Numbered from the stretch's first letter, positions 29,307 through 38,666 are shown. The stretch is DNA of 64,000 nucleotides from DATMAM01 sp035559995 (GCA_035559995.1 DATMAM010000017.1:62001-126000), one strand, 5' to 3'. Notes: generated by a model not told the origin, from the letters alone. Numbers and translations: made by a program.

Positions 29307-30011
29307 CTATGCGGCAAGCGCGCGCACGAGCAGCGGGTCCACCTTGATGCCCGGGCCCATGGTCGTGCTCAACGTCACCCCCTGAACAAACTGCCCCTTT
29401 GCCGATGCCGGCTTCGCGCGCACAATCGCGGCCAACAGGGCCTTGGCATTTTCCAAGAGCCGGTCTTCGGGGAACGAAACCTTTCCGATGGGCGCGTGCA
29501 CGATGCCTGCCTTGTCGACACGAAACTCGAGTTTGCCCGCCTTGAGCTCCTTCACGGCCTTGCCGACCTCAAAGGTGACGGTGCCAACTCTAGGGTTCGG
29601 CATCAGACCGCGCGGCCCGAGGATTTTGCCAATCTTGCCGACGGCGGCCATCATGTCGGGCGTGGCAACCGTCTTGTCGAACTCAAGCCACCCGGCGCGA
29701 ATTTTTTCGATCAAGTCGTCGCCGCCGACAAAGTCGGCGCCCGCTTCCTGCGCCTCTCTTTCCTTTTCACCCTTGGCAAAAACCAAAACGCGGACGTTTT
29801 TTCCGATGCCGTGCGGCAAGACCACGGTGCCGCGGACGTTTTGATCCGCCTGCCGCGGGTCCACGCCCAGGCGTACCGCAAGCTCGACCGTTTCGTCGAA
29901 CTTCGCCCGCGCTGTCTGCCGCGCCAATGCCACCCCCTCCTCGAGACTGTAGCGCTTTAGGCGATCTACCTTGGCCAGCGCCGCTCGGTAACCCTTGCTT
30001 CTGTTTTTCAT
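29307..30011 (-). CDS. rplA: 50S ribosomal protein L1
   Basis: L1-stalk protein that assists E-site tRNA release, 234 residues from the ATG at 30011 (MKNRSKGYRAALAKVD). LPHGIGKNVRVLVFAKG, GPRGLMPNPRVGTVT and the C-terminal STTMGPGIKVD define the two domains. It lies 22 bp after rplK and 10 bp before rplJ. Confidence 0.98.
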   Translation of the reverse strand: MKNRSKGYRAALAKVDRLKRYSLEEGVALARQTARAKFDETVELAVRLGVDPRQADQNVRGTVVLPHGIGKNVRVLVFAKGEKEREAQEAGADFVGGDDLIEKIRAGWLEFDKTVATPDMMAAVGKIGKILGPRGLMPNPRVGTVTFEVGKAVKELKAGKLEFRVDKAGIVHAPIGKVSFPEDRLLENAKALLAAIVRAKPASAKGQFVQGVTLSTTMGPGIKVDPLLVRALAA

Positions 30012-30033
30012 CGGTTCCTGCCCCACTAAGCTT

Positions 30034-30459
30034 TCAGCCGACAATTTCGAGACCGAGCGCTCGCGCCGTCCCTTCGACGGTCCGCTCTGCCGCCGCCAAA
30101 TCCTTTGCCGTGAGATCGCGCATCTTGATCTCGGCGATCTCGCGGATCTGCGCGCGCGTCACCTTGCCGACCTTGATCTTGCCGGGGTCGGTCGAGCCCT
30201 TCTCCACGCCGGCAGCCTTCTTGAGAAGCACCGAGGCCGGCGGCGTTTTGGTGACAAACGTAAACGACCGATCCGCGTACACCGTGATCACAACCGGGAT
30301 GATCATGCCCTGTTGGGATTGCGTCGCCGCGTTAAACGCCTTGCAGAACTCCATAATGTTGACGCCGCGCTGCCCCAACGCAGGCCCGACGGGCGGGCTC
30401 GGGTTGGCCTGCCCCGCCGGGATTTGCAGCTTGACTTCCGCGACGACCTTCTTCGCCAT
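30034..30459 (-). CDS. rplK: 50S ribosomal protein L11
   Basis: GTPase-associated-centre protein, 141 residues. The N-terminal domain with QIPAGQANPSPPVGPALGQRGVNIMEF carries the thiostrepton-contact prolines, and the C-terminal domain has the usual KIKVGKVTRAQIREIAEIKM. The 46 bp before it, after nusG, show no promoter. Confidence 0.98.
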   Translation of the reverse strand: MAKKVVAEVKLQIPAGQANPSPPVGPALGQRGVNIMEFCKAFNAATQSQQGMIIPVVITVYADRSFTFVTKTPPASVLLKKAAGVEKGSTDPGKIKVGKVTRAQIREIAEIKMRDLTAKDLAAAERTVEGTARALGLEIVG

Positions 30460-30505
30460 GCCCGATTCTCCTTCTCGGCAACAATCCCTGTTGATTCAAG
30501 CCGAG

Positions 30506-31036
30506 CTAGTTTCGCTCCACCTGCACAAACTCCAACTCGACGGGCGTCGCGCGCCCAAAGATGCTGATCAGCACCCTGAGCTTGCCCCGGTCGGGCCGCA
30601 CCTCCTCCACCACGCCATTAAAATCGACAAACGGCCCATCGATGACCTTCACGCTCTCGCCGACGGAGAAGAGAACCCGCGGCTTGGGCTTTATCGCCCC
30701 CTCCTCCATCTGCTGGGTGATCTCCTGGACCTCCTTGTCCGTGAGCGATGGCGGGTTGGTACTGCCACCGACAAAGCCGGTTACCTTCGGAGTTCCCTTG
30801 ACGATGTGCCAGGTCTCTTCGTTCAGCACCATCTGCACCAAAATGTACCCGGGAAAGAACTTTCGCGAAGATGTCTTTTTTTTCCCCTTGACGAGCTCCA
30901 CAACCTTCTCGGTCGGCACCAAGATTTCGCCGAACCAATCCTTCTTGCCGAGCAGCTTGATGCGCTCCTCCAACGCCGCCTTAGCCCTGTGCTCGAAGCC
31001 CGAAAGCGTGTGCACGACGTACCACTTCTTGTCCAT
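30506..31036 (-). CDS. nusG: Transcription termination/antitermination protein NusG
   Basis: Couples RNA polymerase to the ribosome or Rho, 176 residues. The NGN domain begins KKWYVVHTLSGFEHRAK and includes RKFFPGYILVQM. The C-terminal KOW domain runs from FSVGESVKVIDGPFVDFNG to the end. It lies 16 bp after secE, the invariant neighbour. Confidence 0.98.
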   Translation of the reverse strand: MDKKWYVVHTLSGFEHRAKAALEERIKLLGKKDWFGEILVPTEKVVELVKGKKKTSSRKFFPGYILVQMVLNEETWHIVKGTPKVTGFVGGSTNPPSLTDKEVQEITQQMEEGAIKPKPRVLFSVGESVKVIDGPFVDFNGVVEEVRPDRGKLRVLISIFGRATPVELEFVQVERN

Positions 31037-31052
31037 AGCGCCTCCGCCCGCC

Positions 31053-31256
31053 TTAGCTCACAATGGCCTGGATCGCGCGCGTGAGCGCATAATCGATCAC
31101 CGCCAAGTAAAGGACCATGATCAAAACCACGATGATCACGACCGCCGTGGCCGCATAGGTCTCTTTACGCGAGGGCCAATGAACTTTCTTCAGCTCCTGC
31201 CAGGCCTCTTTGAAGAACTCGACCGCCCGCTGGAGGCTCTCCCGCACGTTTTGCAT
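31053..31256 (-). CDS. secE: Protein translocase subunit SecE
   Basis: Small clamp subunit of SecYEG, 67 residues from the ATG at 31256. An amphipathic helix (ESLQRAVEFFKEAWQELKKV) with the HWPSRKE motif precedes one transmembrane segment (about residues 37-58). The single-span short form is typical of most bacteria. It lies between tRNA-Trp (33 bp) and nusG (16 bp). Confidence 0.96.
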   Translation of the reverse strand: MQNVRESLQRAVEFFKEAWQELKKVHWPSRKETYAATAVVIIVVLIMVLYLAVIDYALTRAIQAIVS

Positions 31257-31289
31257 CCCTGCTCCAATCAAACTCGCGGACAAATGGGC

Positions 31290-31367
31290 TGGCGGGTCAG
31301 GCAGGATTCGAACCTGCAACAACCGGATTTGGAGTCCGGTGCTCTAGCCAGTTGGAGCTACTGACCC
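31290..31367 (-). tRNA. tRNA-Trp (CCA)
   Basis: Cloverleaf with acceptor GGGTCAG/CTGACCC, anticodon stem CCGGA/TCCGG enclosing CTCCAAA, T-arm GCAGG/CCTGC with TTCGAAT, and an encoded CCA end. The anticodon CCA reads UGG. It lies between rpmG and secE, as in many bacteria. Confidence 0.97.
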
Positions 31368-31385
31368 TTAAGTTCTTCTCTGCCC

Positions 31386-31538
31386 CTACAATTTGACCTC
31401 ACGATGCAGCGTGTGGGTGCGGCAGAAAGAGCAGTATTTCTTGAAGGCTAATTTGTCAGTGGTTCTCTTTTTGTTCTTCGTCCCGGTATAGTTCTTGCGC
31501 TTGCACTGATCACAGGCAAATCCTATGAGCTCACGCAT
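31386..31538 (-). CDS. rpmG: 50S ribosomal protein L33, zinc-binding form
   Basis: A 50-residue protein beginning MRELIGFACDQCKRKNYT and ending THTLHREVKL. Cys9/Cys12 and Cys36/Cys39 form the zinc ribbon. It lies 15 bp after tuf and 18 bp before tRNA-Trp; the order tuf-rpmG-tRNA(Trp)-secE is a known conserved one. Confidence 0.96.
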   Translation of the reverse strand: MRELIGFACDQCKRKNYTGTKNKKRTTDKLAFKKYCSFCRTHTLHREVKL

Positions 31539-31553
31539 GGCTTCCTCCAAAGC

Positions 31554-32744
<1,191 letters not shown>

Positions 32745-32808
32745 CTCCTCCTCCTAATGTTGCTTTTGCCTGGCTCGGATCGATCGTTGATGCAAAAATT
32801 CCGGCGTA

Positions 32809-32881
32809 AGCCCAGGAGCGGGATTGAACCGCCGACCTCGTCCTTACCAAGGACGTGCTCTACCGACTGAGCTACCTGGGC
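32809..32881 (-). tRNA. tRNA-Thr (GGT)
   Basis: Acceptor GCCCAGG/CCTGGGC and anticodon stem CGTCC/GGACG around TTGGTAA, giving anticodon GGT, which reads ACC/ACU. The 3' CCA is not encoded. It directly follows tRNA-Gly, with a 1-nt gap, and precedes tuf by 64 bp. Confidence 0.96.
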
Positions 32882-32882
32882 A

Positions 32883-32959
32883 TGGAGCGGGAAACGGGAT
32901 TCGAACCCGCGACCCCGAGCTTGGAAGGCTCGTGCTCTAACCAACTGAGCTATTCCCGC
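32883..32959 (-). tRNA. tRNA-Gly (TCC)
   Basis: Acceptor GCGGGAA/TTCCCGC and anticodon stem CGAGC/GCTCG around CTTCCAA, giving anticodon TCC, which reads GGA/GGG. CCA is encoded. It is third in the four-tRNA array before tuf. Confidence 0.97.
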
Positions 32960-33000
32960 CAACTCGCGAGCTGAGACCAATACCCTTGACCTTTGCTGGT

Positions 33001-33086
<86 letters not shown>

Positions 33087-33159
33087 TCATCGACCCAACG
33101 CGCGTATCGTTGCCGTCGCAACTCTAAAGCAGCGACTCATCTGTCGGCCCGGCTTGAGA

Positions 33160-33231
33160 AGCTGGCGATAGGAGTTGAACCTACAACCTGCTGATTACAA
33201 ATCAGCTGCTCTGCCGTTGAGCTACGCCAGC
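33160..33231 (-). tRNA. tRNA-Thr (TGT)
   Basis: Acceptor GCTGGCG/CGCCAGC and anticodon stem GCTGA/TCAGC around TTTGTAA, giving anticodon TGT, which reads ACA/ACG. CCA is not encoded. It is the first gene of the Thr-Tyr-Gly-Thr-tuf array, the same order as E. coli thrU-tyrU-glyT-thrT-tufB. Confidence 0.96.
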
Positions 33232-33370
33232 AAGACACCGATTGACGCCTTGCAGCCAAACGCAAAAATACCTCTTCCTCTTTTCGGCGAGGTATGAACG
33301 TGACGAAAAGAGGCAAAGGCAGGCTGACGACAAACGAGGGAACTAGTCTTTGCGTATTTTGTAAACCCTT
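33232..33370 (-). promoter_or_regulatory. Leader of the tRNA-tuf operon with two competing hairpins
   Basis: Between the promoter and tRNA-Thr the minus-strand RNA contains CCTCTTTTCG (33,304-33,313) and its exact complement CGAAAAGAGG (33,277-33,286), a 10-bp stem. A second perfect 6-bp stem, TACCTC with GAGGTA, encloses the 3' arm of the first and is followed at once by TTTTT (33,264-33,268). The stems cross, so both cannot form as simple hairpins. One looks like a terminator and the other like an antiterminator. Processing structure is the alternative. Confidence 0.5.
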
Positions 33371-33400
33371 ATATTAAGCAGCTTTAACGAGCTATGTCAA
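33371..33400 (-). promoter_or_regulatory. Sigma-70-type promoter of the tRNA-tuf-secE-nusG-rpl-rpoBC block
   Basis: The minus strand has a perfect TTGACA (33,395-33,400), an 18-bp spacer and TAATAT (33,371-33,376). It lies 140 bp upstream of tRNA-Thr. No other convincing promoter was found down to rpoC, so it may drive the whole 13-kb block. Confidence 0.65.
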
Positions 33401-33546
33401 CATCCGGCCTCAAGAGCGGTCAAGCTGGCTCCAAAAGCCCAACGATGCCGCGCCCCGCCAGACCGGACAAGCGTCCAGAGCGTCGGGCAAGCAGGGGCCT
33501 GGCGCGCCCTACTATCGATAAGGGCACGCGGCAAAGTCCGGTAGCG
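33401..33546. other. Non-coding gap between rlmB and the tRNA-tuf promoter
   Basis: Between the rlmB stop and the promoter I see no gene, tRNA or clear terminator. A short plus-strand frame crosses it but runs into rlmB on the opposite strand and has no recognisable product. Confidence 0.5.
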
Positions 33547-34335
33547 TTAAAGCCGCGCTCCTTTGGTTTCGCCCTCCGTGGCCGAAACCTTCTCCTGGCG
33601 TACCAGTTCATAAAGGAAAATCCCCGCCGCAACCGAGACATTGAGCGATCCGATCCGGCCGCGCATGGGCACGCCGACTAGAAAATCGCATTCGCGGCGG
33701 ATGAGCGGCCGCATTCCGGTACCCTCCGACCCGACAACCACGACAAGCTTTTCCGGATAGCTCTTTTCGAAGAGTGGCTCTGCCCCGACGTCAAGCCCGA
33801 CCACCCAGAGCCCCCCTTCTTTCTTGAGCGTCACCAGCGCACGGTGAAGGTTCGTGACGCGAGAGATCTTCAGATAGTTGATCGCGCCCGCCGAGCCCTT
33901 GGCGACCGCGGGAGTCATTCCCGCGGCTCGATGCGCCGGAACGACCACGTGGCAAACGCCGGCGCCTTCAGCGGTTCTCAGGAGCGCTCCGAGATTCCGG
34001 GGATCCGTCACGCCGTCAACCGCAAGCACCCGAACGCGCCTCTGCGAACCGGAAACCTCGCGGACAAGATCCGTAAAGGGATAAAAATCATAGTCGTGAA
34101 CCCGCGCAATCACGCCTTGATGCTTGCTGCTTTGGGCCATTTGATCGAGCGCCGCTCGAGGCAGCCGGCGCAGCGCGATGCCGGACTGGCGCGCCCCTTC
34201 AATGATCGACTCCAGCGGACCCCGGACGGGCCCCTGCGAGACGATGATTTCGCTTACCTCCGCAGGCGCGTGACGGAGCTTCTCCAGCACGGGGTGGACG
34301 CCGAAAATCAGGGCCGGTCGTCGCTGGCGCAGCAT
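33547..34335 (-). CDS. rlmB: 23S rRNA (guanosine-2'-O)-methyltransferase RlmB (SpoU family)
   Basis: Predicted to 2'-O-methylate G2251 in the P loop of 23S rRNA, 262 residues. The N-terminal substrate-binding domain (about 1-90, starting LIFGVHPVLEKLR) is followed by the SPOUT trefoil-knot domain. Motif 1 is DGVTDPRNLGALLRTAEGAG, motif 2 is VVGSEGTGM and motif 3 is GRIGSLNVSVAAGI. The start has GGGAG close upstream and faces lptF across a 65-bp divergent gap. Confidence 0.93.
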   Translation of the reverse strand: MLRQRRPALIFGVHPVLEKLRHAPAEVSEIIVSQGPVRGPLESIIEGARQSGIALRRLPRAALDQMAQSSKHQGVIARVHDYDFYPFTDLVREVSGSQRRVRVLAVDGVTDPRNLGALLRTAEGAGVCHVVVPAHRAAGMTPAVAKGSAGAINYLKISRVTNLHRALVTLKKEGGLWVVGLDVGAEPLFEKSYPEKLVVVVGSEGTGMRPLIRRECDFLVGVPMRGRIGSLNVSVAAGIFLYELVRQEKVSATEGETKGARL

Positions 34336-34362
34336 ACTCTCCCATTCATCTTGCGCGAATCA

Positions 34363-34391
34363 TTTACAAAGCGCTAGCCAGCCGTTAACAT
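34363..34391 (+). promoter_or_regulatory. Sigma-70-type promoter of lptF with almost no leader
   Basis: TTTACA (34,363-34,368), a 17-bp spacer and TAACAT (34,386-34,391). The predicted transcription start at about 34,398 is within a few bases of the GTG start codon at 34,401, and no Shine-Dalgarno sequence is visible. A leaderless or near-leaderless mRNA is inferred. Confidence 0.5.
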
Positions 34392-34400
34392 ACTTCGATC

Positions 34401-35597
34401 GTGAAACGTAAGCTCAATCTTTACGTCGCGCGCGAAATCCTCCCCCCCTTCGGCTTCGGACTGCTGGTTTTCACGCTGATTCTTCTCATCGTTCGCATCG
34501 TGCGCCTGGTCGAGCTCGTCGTCACCCGCGGCGTGCCTCTTTCGGAGATCGGCAAGCTCTTTGCCCTTTTGGTTCCGGGTTTTCTCGAGATCACGATGTC
34601 GATGGCCCTGCTGTTTGCCATCCTGCTCGGTCTCGGCAGACTTTCGAGCGATCAAGAAGTGCTTGCGTTAAAAGCCTCGGGCATCAGTCCGGCGCAGCTT
34701 CTTGTCCCGGTGGCCATTATCGCTGGAGTGGTCTCCATATCGACGCTCGCGCTGACGCTGTGGCTTCGCCCTGCGGCAAACGCGGCGTTGAAAAAACACC
34801 TCTACCACATTGCCAAGAGCCGGGTGGAGACAACCCTGAGAGAGAGCGTCTTCAACAACGATTTTCCCAAGGTCCTCATCTACGTGGAAGAGGCGGCCGC
34901 GCTCGGCAACGCCTTCCGCGGGGTGGTCATCGTGGACCAGCGCGATCCCAAAAGAACGACGATCATCTTTGGCAAGGTGGGATTTTTTCTGCCCAACGAA
35001 GAAACGCAGACTTTAGGCTTGAAGCTTTTCGATGGCACCGTCCACGAGCGCAAAAAAGGCAGCCCCGACTTCGCCCAAACGCAATTCAACGTCTACGATT
35101 TCAAGTTTGATCTTGACGAGGCTTTCAACCTCGTTCGGCAAAAGGGCCCCGACCCTAAGGATATGCCTTTGCCGCAACTCCTGAAAGAGATCGCAGCCAA
35201 AGACCGGGCAGGGCGCGCGGCGACCGCAGAGCGTCTCGAGCTCCACCGAAGATTCTCATTTCCGTGCGTGCCGCTCATTTTCGGGCTCCTCGGCGTGGCT
35301 CTCGGAGTGCTCCCCACAAACCCCCGCGCAGGTCGCTTTTGGGGATTCACCGTCTGTCTGTTCTGCCTGCTCGGCTATTACGCGCTGCTATCCCTGTTTA
35401 CCGCTCTCGGCCAGCGGGCCATCGTGGCCCCTAGTCTCGCCTCATGGCTGCCGAATTTGGCCGTTGCCGGCCTCGCTGTCTTCCTGTTCAGAAAGGCCCT
35501 GTCGGAGTCTCCCCCGTCTTGGCAGACCCTCCAGGCCAAGCTGATGAACCTGGCTTGGAGCCGAAAGCTGGCAAGCCCCGCCGCAGAAAAGTTCTAA
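34401..35597 (+). CDS. lptF: LPS export ABC transporter permease LptF
   Basis: Inner-membrane permease of the LptB2FG complex that extracts LPS from the inner membrane, 398 residues. Three N-terminal hydrophobic segments (about 12-35, 55-80, 100-122) are followed by a periplasmic beta-jellyroll domain (about 130-250) and three C-terminal segments (about 277-370). RLSSDQEVLALKASGISPAQLL is the coupling-helix region typical of the YjgP/YjgQ family. It begins with GTG. lptG follows 3 bp after the stop. LPS synthesis, and hence an outer membrane, is implied. Confidence 0.93.
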   Translation: MKRKLNLYVAREILPPFGFGLLVFTLILLIVRIVRLVELVVTRGVPLSEIGKLFALLVPGFLEITMSMALLFAILLGLGRLSSDQEVLALKASGISPAQLLVPVAIIAGVVSISTLALTLWLRPAANAALKKHLYHIAKSRVETTLRESVFNNDFPKVLIYVEEAAALGNAFRGVVIVDQRDPKRTTIIFGKVGFFLPNEETQTLGLKLFDGTVHERKKGSPDFAQTQFNVYDFKFDLDEAFNLVRQKGPDPKDMPLPQLLKEIAAKDRAGRAATAERLELHRRFSFPCVPLIFGLLGVALGVLPTNPRAGRFWGFTVCLFCLLGYYALLSLFTALGQRAIVAPSLASWLPNLAVAGLAVFLFRKALSESPPSWQTLQAKLMNLAWSRKLASPAAEKF

Positions 35598-35600
35598 ACC

Positions 35601-36713
35601 GTGGATTCGAGCGCGCCTCGATACAGTTTGCTTCCCCCGTTGGGTATTGTTAACCGCTATCTCATAATGGCGTTTCTGCGCATCTTCGCGTTCAGCCTCG
35701 CCACCGCGGTTCTCTTGTATCTCATCGTCGAATTCTTTGATCGCATCGACAACTTCATGAATGCGGGCGCTTCCCTGGAAGCTGTGCTCAGCTACTTCTT
35801 GTTCAAGATTCCTCTGTCGATGTCCAGGGTGTTCGGCATGGCCACGCTGTTTGCGACTTTCTTCTCGCTCGGCCTTCTGTCGCGCAACCAGGAAATCACG
35901 GCGCTGCGCTGCGCGGGGTTGAGCTTGAATCGAATCGCGCTTCCGCTGATCGTGTTATCGCTCGGGATCGGCGCGTTTGCTTTTTTCTGGAATGAAACTC
36001 TGGTTCCGATCTTCACCAGCAAATCCGAAGAGATCTACAAACGCGAAGTCCGCAAGATGCAGCCCAAGAGCGTCATCGGAACCAAAGACGTTTGGATCCG
36101 CGGCAAGGATAGCTTTATCAATATCGACCGCATCGATGCGCGGAAAAATACGCTCGAGGGAGTGACCATCTATGTGGTCAACCGCGATTTTGTTCTGCAA
36201 AGAATCGTCGAGGCGAAAGTCGCGCGCTGGGACGGCACCGCTTGGCAGGGAGACGACCTCTGGGAGTGGCATTTTCAATCGGGCGGCAAGACGATTCAGC
36301 GCACGCCGTCAACAACGTTGCCGCTCACGCAAACCCCGGACGACTTTCGCGTTTTCGTCCGCGAGCCGGAGGAAATCAGTTTTTTTGACCTGCGGCGGCA
36401 AATTGCCGAGCTCAAGGCGATTGGCGTCGACACGACCGAACAGCAGGTCGATCTCTACGTGAAGCTTGCCGTGCCGCTCATCTCGCCGTTGATGGTTCTG
36501 GTTGCGATACCCTTCGCGGTCCGGCACGCTTCGGGCGCCGGCATGGCCTTGAGCTTCGGGCTGACGATGGTGATCGGCTTTGGCTACTGGTTTCTGCTCG
36601 CTTTTGCCGTCTCGCTCGGCCACAGCGGCGTCTTGCCTCCCCTGCTCTCCGCGTGGCTGGCCAACTTCATCTTCGCTCTGGCAGGGCTCTACTTCTTTAC
36701 CGGAGAGCAATAG
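35601..36713 (+). CDS. lptG: LPS export ABC transporter permease LptG
   Basis: Partner permease of LptF, 370 residues with the same layout. N-terminal membrane segments (about 24-48, 62-90, 105-125) include LLSRNQEITALRCAGLSLNRIALP. A periplasmic jellyroll follows (about 130-260), then C-terminal segments with LISPLMVLVAIPFAVRHASG. The GTG at 35601 lies 3 bp after lptF; the ATG at residue 23 is too far inside. It converges on argC with a 5-bp gap and no visible terminator. Confidence 0.93.
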   Translation: MDSSAPRYSLLPPLGIVNRYLIMAFLRIFAFSLATAVLLYLIVEFFDRIDNFMNAGASLEAVLSYFLFKIPLSMSRVFGMATLFATFFSLGLLSRNQEITALRCAGLSLNRIALPLIVLSLGIGAFAFFWNETLVPIFTSKSEEIYKREVRKMQPKSVIGTKDVWIRGKDSFINIDRIDARKNTLEGVTIYVVNRDFVLQRIVEAKVARWDGTAWQGDDLWEWHFQSGGKTIQRTPSTTLPLTQTPDDFRVFVREPEEISFFDLRRQIAELKAIGVDTTEQQVDLYVKLAVPLISPLMVLVAIPFAVRHASGAGMALSFGLTMVIGFGYWFLLAFAVSLGHSGVLPPLLSAWLANFIFALAGLYFFTGEQ

Positions 36714-36718
36714 TCTAA

Positions 36719-37798
36719 CTAAGGGACAAAGCCCGGCCGCAGGAGTCCCGTTTCCTCGGGCAATCCGTACATCACGTTCATGTTCTGAACCGCTTGCCCG
36801 GCCGCTCCTTTGACCAGGTTATCGATCGCGCTAATGACGAGAAGGTGTCGCGAGCCGGGAACCGCGTGGTAGCCAATCGCGCATACGTTGGTTCCGCGGA
36901 CATCTTTGGTCTGAGGCCAAACCCCGACCGGCAAGACCCGGACGAAAGGCTCGCGCTCGTAGGCTTGGCGGTAAAGGGTCTCGAGCCGGGAGTCCGTGAT
37001 GGGTTCTTTGACGCGCGCGTACGCGGTGGATAGGATGCCCCGGTTCATCGGCACCAGATGAGGAACGAAAATGACCTGCACCGCCTGTTTCGCGATGAGC
37101 CCCAATTCCTGTTCGATCTCCGGGGTATGGCGGTGGCCGGCAACGCCGTAGGCCTTAAAGTTTTCGTTCACCTCGCCAAAAGAAAGCTCGACGGAGGCGC
37201 TCCGGCCCGCCCCGGTCACTCCGGACTTCGCGTCGATGACGATGTCGCTCTCCACGAGCCGCTCGCGGAAAAGCGGGAACAAACCCAAAATCGCCGCCGT
37301 CGGATAACAGCCCGGGACCGCGACGAGCGTCGCCCGTCTAAGCTCTTCGCGGTGCAATTCCGTAAGGCCGTAGACGGCGCCGGCAAGAATCTCTTGCGCC
37401 TGATGCGGGCGATACCAACGCGCGTACACGTTGGGATCGCGCAGGCGAAAATCAGCGCTGAGGTCGATGACCCGCTTGCCCGCCGCGACCAACGCGGCGA
37501 CAACTTCCATCGAAACGCCATGCGGCAGCGCTGTAAAAGCGAGGTCAAACCGAGGGCTGAGCCCGCCGACGTCGGCGGGCTCGAGGACGGCATCGCATGT
37601 TCCGGCAAAGGCGGGATAAACCTCGCTCAGTCTCTTGCCGACAAAATTCTCCGACGTGAGGACTGCGAGCTCAACATTGGGATGACGCGTCAAAAGACGC
37701 ACCAGCTCGATACCGGTATAGCCGGTTGCCCCGAAAACGGCCGCGCGAATGCGAAGCGGGTTGGCGAGGTCCAAAGGCTCAGTCGCCGCGGGTTTCAA
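36719..37798 (-). CDS. argC: N-acetyl-gamma-glutamyl-phosphate reductase
   Basis: Third step of arginine synthesis: NADPH-dependent reduction of N-acetylglutamyl phosphate, 359 residues. The Rossmann motif FGATGYTGIELVRLL opens the protein, the catalytic Cys is in GCYPTAAILGLFPL, and the active-site His in AGHRHTPEIEQEL. It begins with TTG that overlaps the rpsI stop (TTGA), implying coupling. rplM-rpsI-argC is a gene order I recall from Geobacter-type genomes. Confidence 0.94.
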   Translation of the reverse strand: MKPAATEPLDLANPLRIRAAVFGATGYTGIELVRLLTRHPNVELAVLTSENFVGKRLSEVYPAFAGTCDAVLEPADVGGLSPRFDLAFTALPHGVSMEVVAALVAAGKRVIDLSADFRLRDPNVYARWYRPHQAQEILAGAVYGLTELHREELRRATLVAVPGCYPTAAILGLFPLFRERLVESDIVIDAKSGVTGAGRSASVELSFGEVNENFKAYGVAGHRHTPEIEQELGLIAKQAVQVIFVPHLVPMNRGILSTAYARVKEPITDSRLETLYRQAYEREPFVRVLPVGVWPQTKDVRGTNVCAIGYHAVPGSRHLLVISAIDNLVKGAAGQAVQNMNVMYGLPEETGLLRPGFVP

Positions 37799-38187
37799 CG
37801 CTTGGAGTACTGCGGGCGTTTGCGCGCCTTGTGACGGCCGTATTTCTTTCGCTCGACGGCGCGTGGGTCGCGCGTGACGTACCCGGCCTTTTTCAAAGGC
37901 GTCCGAAACTCCGGATCGTAAAGCATCAAAGCGCGCGTGATGCCGTGCCGAATCGCGCCCGCTTGACCCGAAATACCGCCGCCGGAAACGTTCACTTTGG
38001 CGTCGAATTTTCCGAGCGTATTGGTTACGCCGAACGGCTGCAGCACGATCATCCGCGAGGTCTCCCGTCCAAAGTAGTCGTTGAGCGGCCGGCGGTTCAC
38101 GACGATGTCTCCTGTGCCTTCGGTGAGATACACGCGCGCCACCGAGGTCTTTCTTCGTCCGGTGGCGTAAAAGACCTTGTCGGCCAT
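37795..38187 (-). CDS. rpsI: 30S ribosomal protein S9
   Basis: Head protein whose basic C-terminal tail reaches the P-site tRNA anticodon, 130 residues. FYATGRRKTSVARVYL begins the fold, and the ending KKYGRHKARKRPQYSKR is canonical, with the final Lys-Arg intact. It lies 8 bp after rplM and overlaps argC by 4 bp. Confidence 0.98.
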   Translation of the reverse strand: MADKVFYATGRRKTSVARVYLTEGTGDIVVNRRPLNDYFGRETSRMIVLQPFGVTNTLGKFDAKVNVSGGGISGQAGAIRHGITRALMLYDPEFRTPLKKAGYVTRDPRAVERKKYGRHKARKRPQYSKR

Positions 38188-38195
38188 AGGGCTTG

Positions 38196-38633
38196 CTATC
38201 CTCCTAGCGCAATGCTCTTCGGTTGCTGCGCTTGATGCGCGTGCTCGGGCCCGGCATAGATTTTCACTTTCGTCATCAGCTTTCTTCCCAGCCGATTGCG
38301 GGGGAGCATTCCCTTGATCGCGAGCCGGAGCAGCTCTTCTGGACGGTTTGCCAGCAGCTCTTTTGCCTTGGTCACCCGAATCCCACCGGGATATTCGCTG
38401 TGGCGGTAGTACTCCTTGTTTTCGAGCTTTCGACCCGAGAGCCTCACCCGACTGGCATTGACAATGACCACAAAATCGCCGCCGTCGACGTGCGGCGCGA
38501 AGGTTGGCTTGTGTTTGCCGCGCAGAATCCTGGCGACCTCGCTCGCAAGCCGTCCCAGAACTCTGCCGCTCGCGTCCACCAACACCCAGCGCCGCTGCGC
38601 CAGGGCTTGTTCCCTTGTTATTTGATACGTCAT
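38196..38633 (-). CDS. rplM: 50S ribosomal protein L13
   Basis: Early-assembly protein of the 50S subunit, 145 residues from the ATG at 38633 (MTYQITREQALAQRRW). WVLVDASGRVLGRLASEVA and the central GDFVVIVNASRVRLSGRKLENKEYYRHSEYPGG are the signature. GGGAACGAG serves as a weak ribosome-binding site. Two tRNA genes and a small hairpin (38,643-38,657) precede it. Confidence 0.97.
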   Translation of the reverse strand: MTYQITREQALAQRRWVLVDASGRVLGRLASEVARILRGKHKPTFAPHVDGGDFVVIVNASRVRLSGRKLENKEYYRHSEYPGGIRVTKAKELLANRPEELLRLAIKGMLPRNRLGRKLMTKVKIYAGPEHAHQAQQPKSIALGG

Positions 38634-38642
38634 CGCTCGTTC

Positions 38643-38666
38643 CCGGCCAGCGGCCGGCAAAAAAAA
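38643..38666 (-). promoter_or_regulatory. Hairpin and U8 tract between tRNA-Asp and rplM
   Basis: Directly after the CCA of tRNA-Asp the minus-strand RNA has eight U (38,659-38,666), then a perfect 6-bp stem CCGGCC-GCU-GGCCGG (38,643-38,657), ending nine bases before the rplM ATG. It could be a tRNA-processing boundary or a target for L13 autoregulation. Neither is proven. Confidence 0.4.

Noticed and set aside
33394..33681. 95-codon plus-strand reading between the tRNA-tuf promoter and rlmB
   Set aside because: No ribosome-binding site or family, overlaps rlmB, and begins inside the minus-strand promoter.
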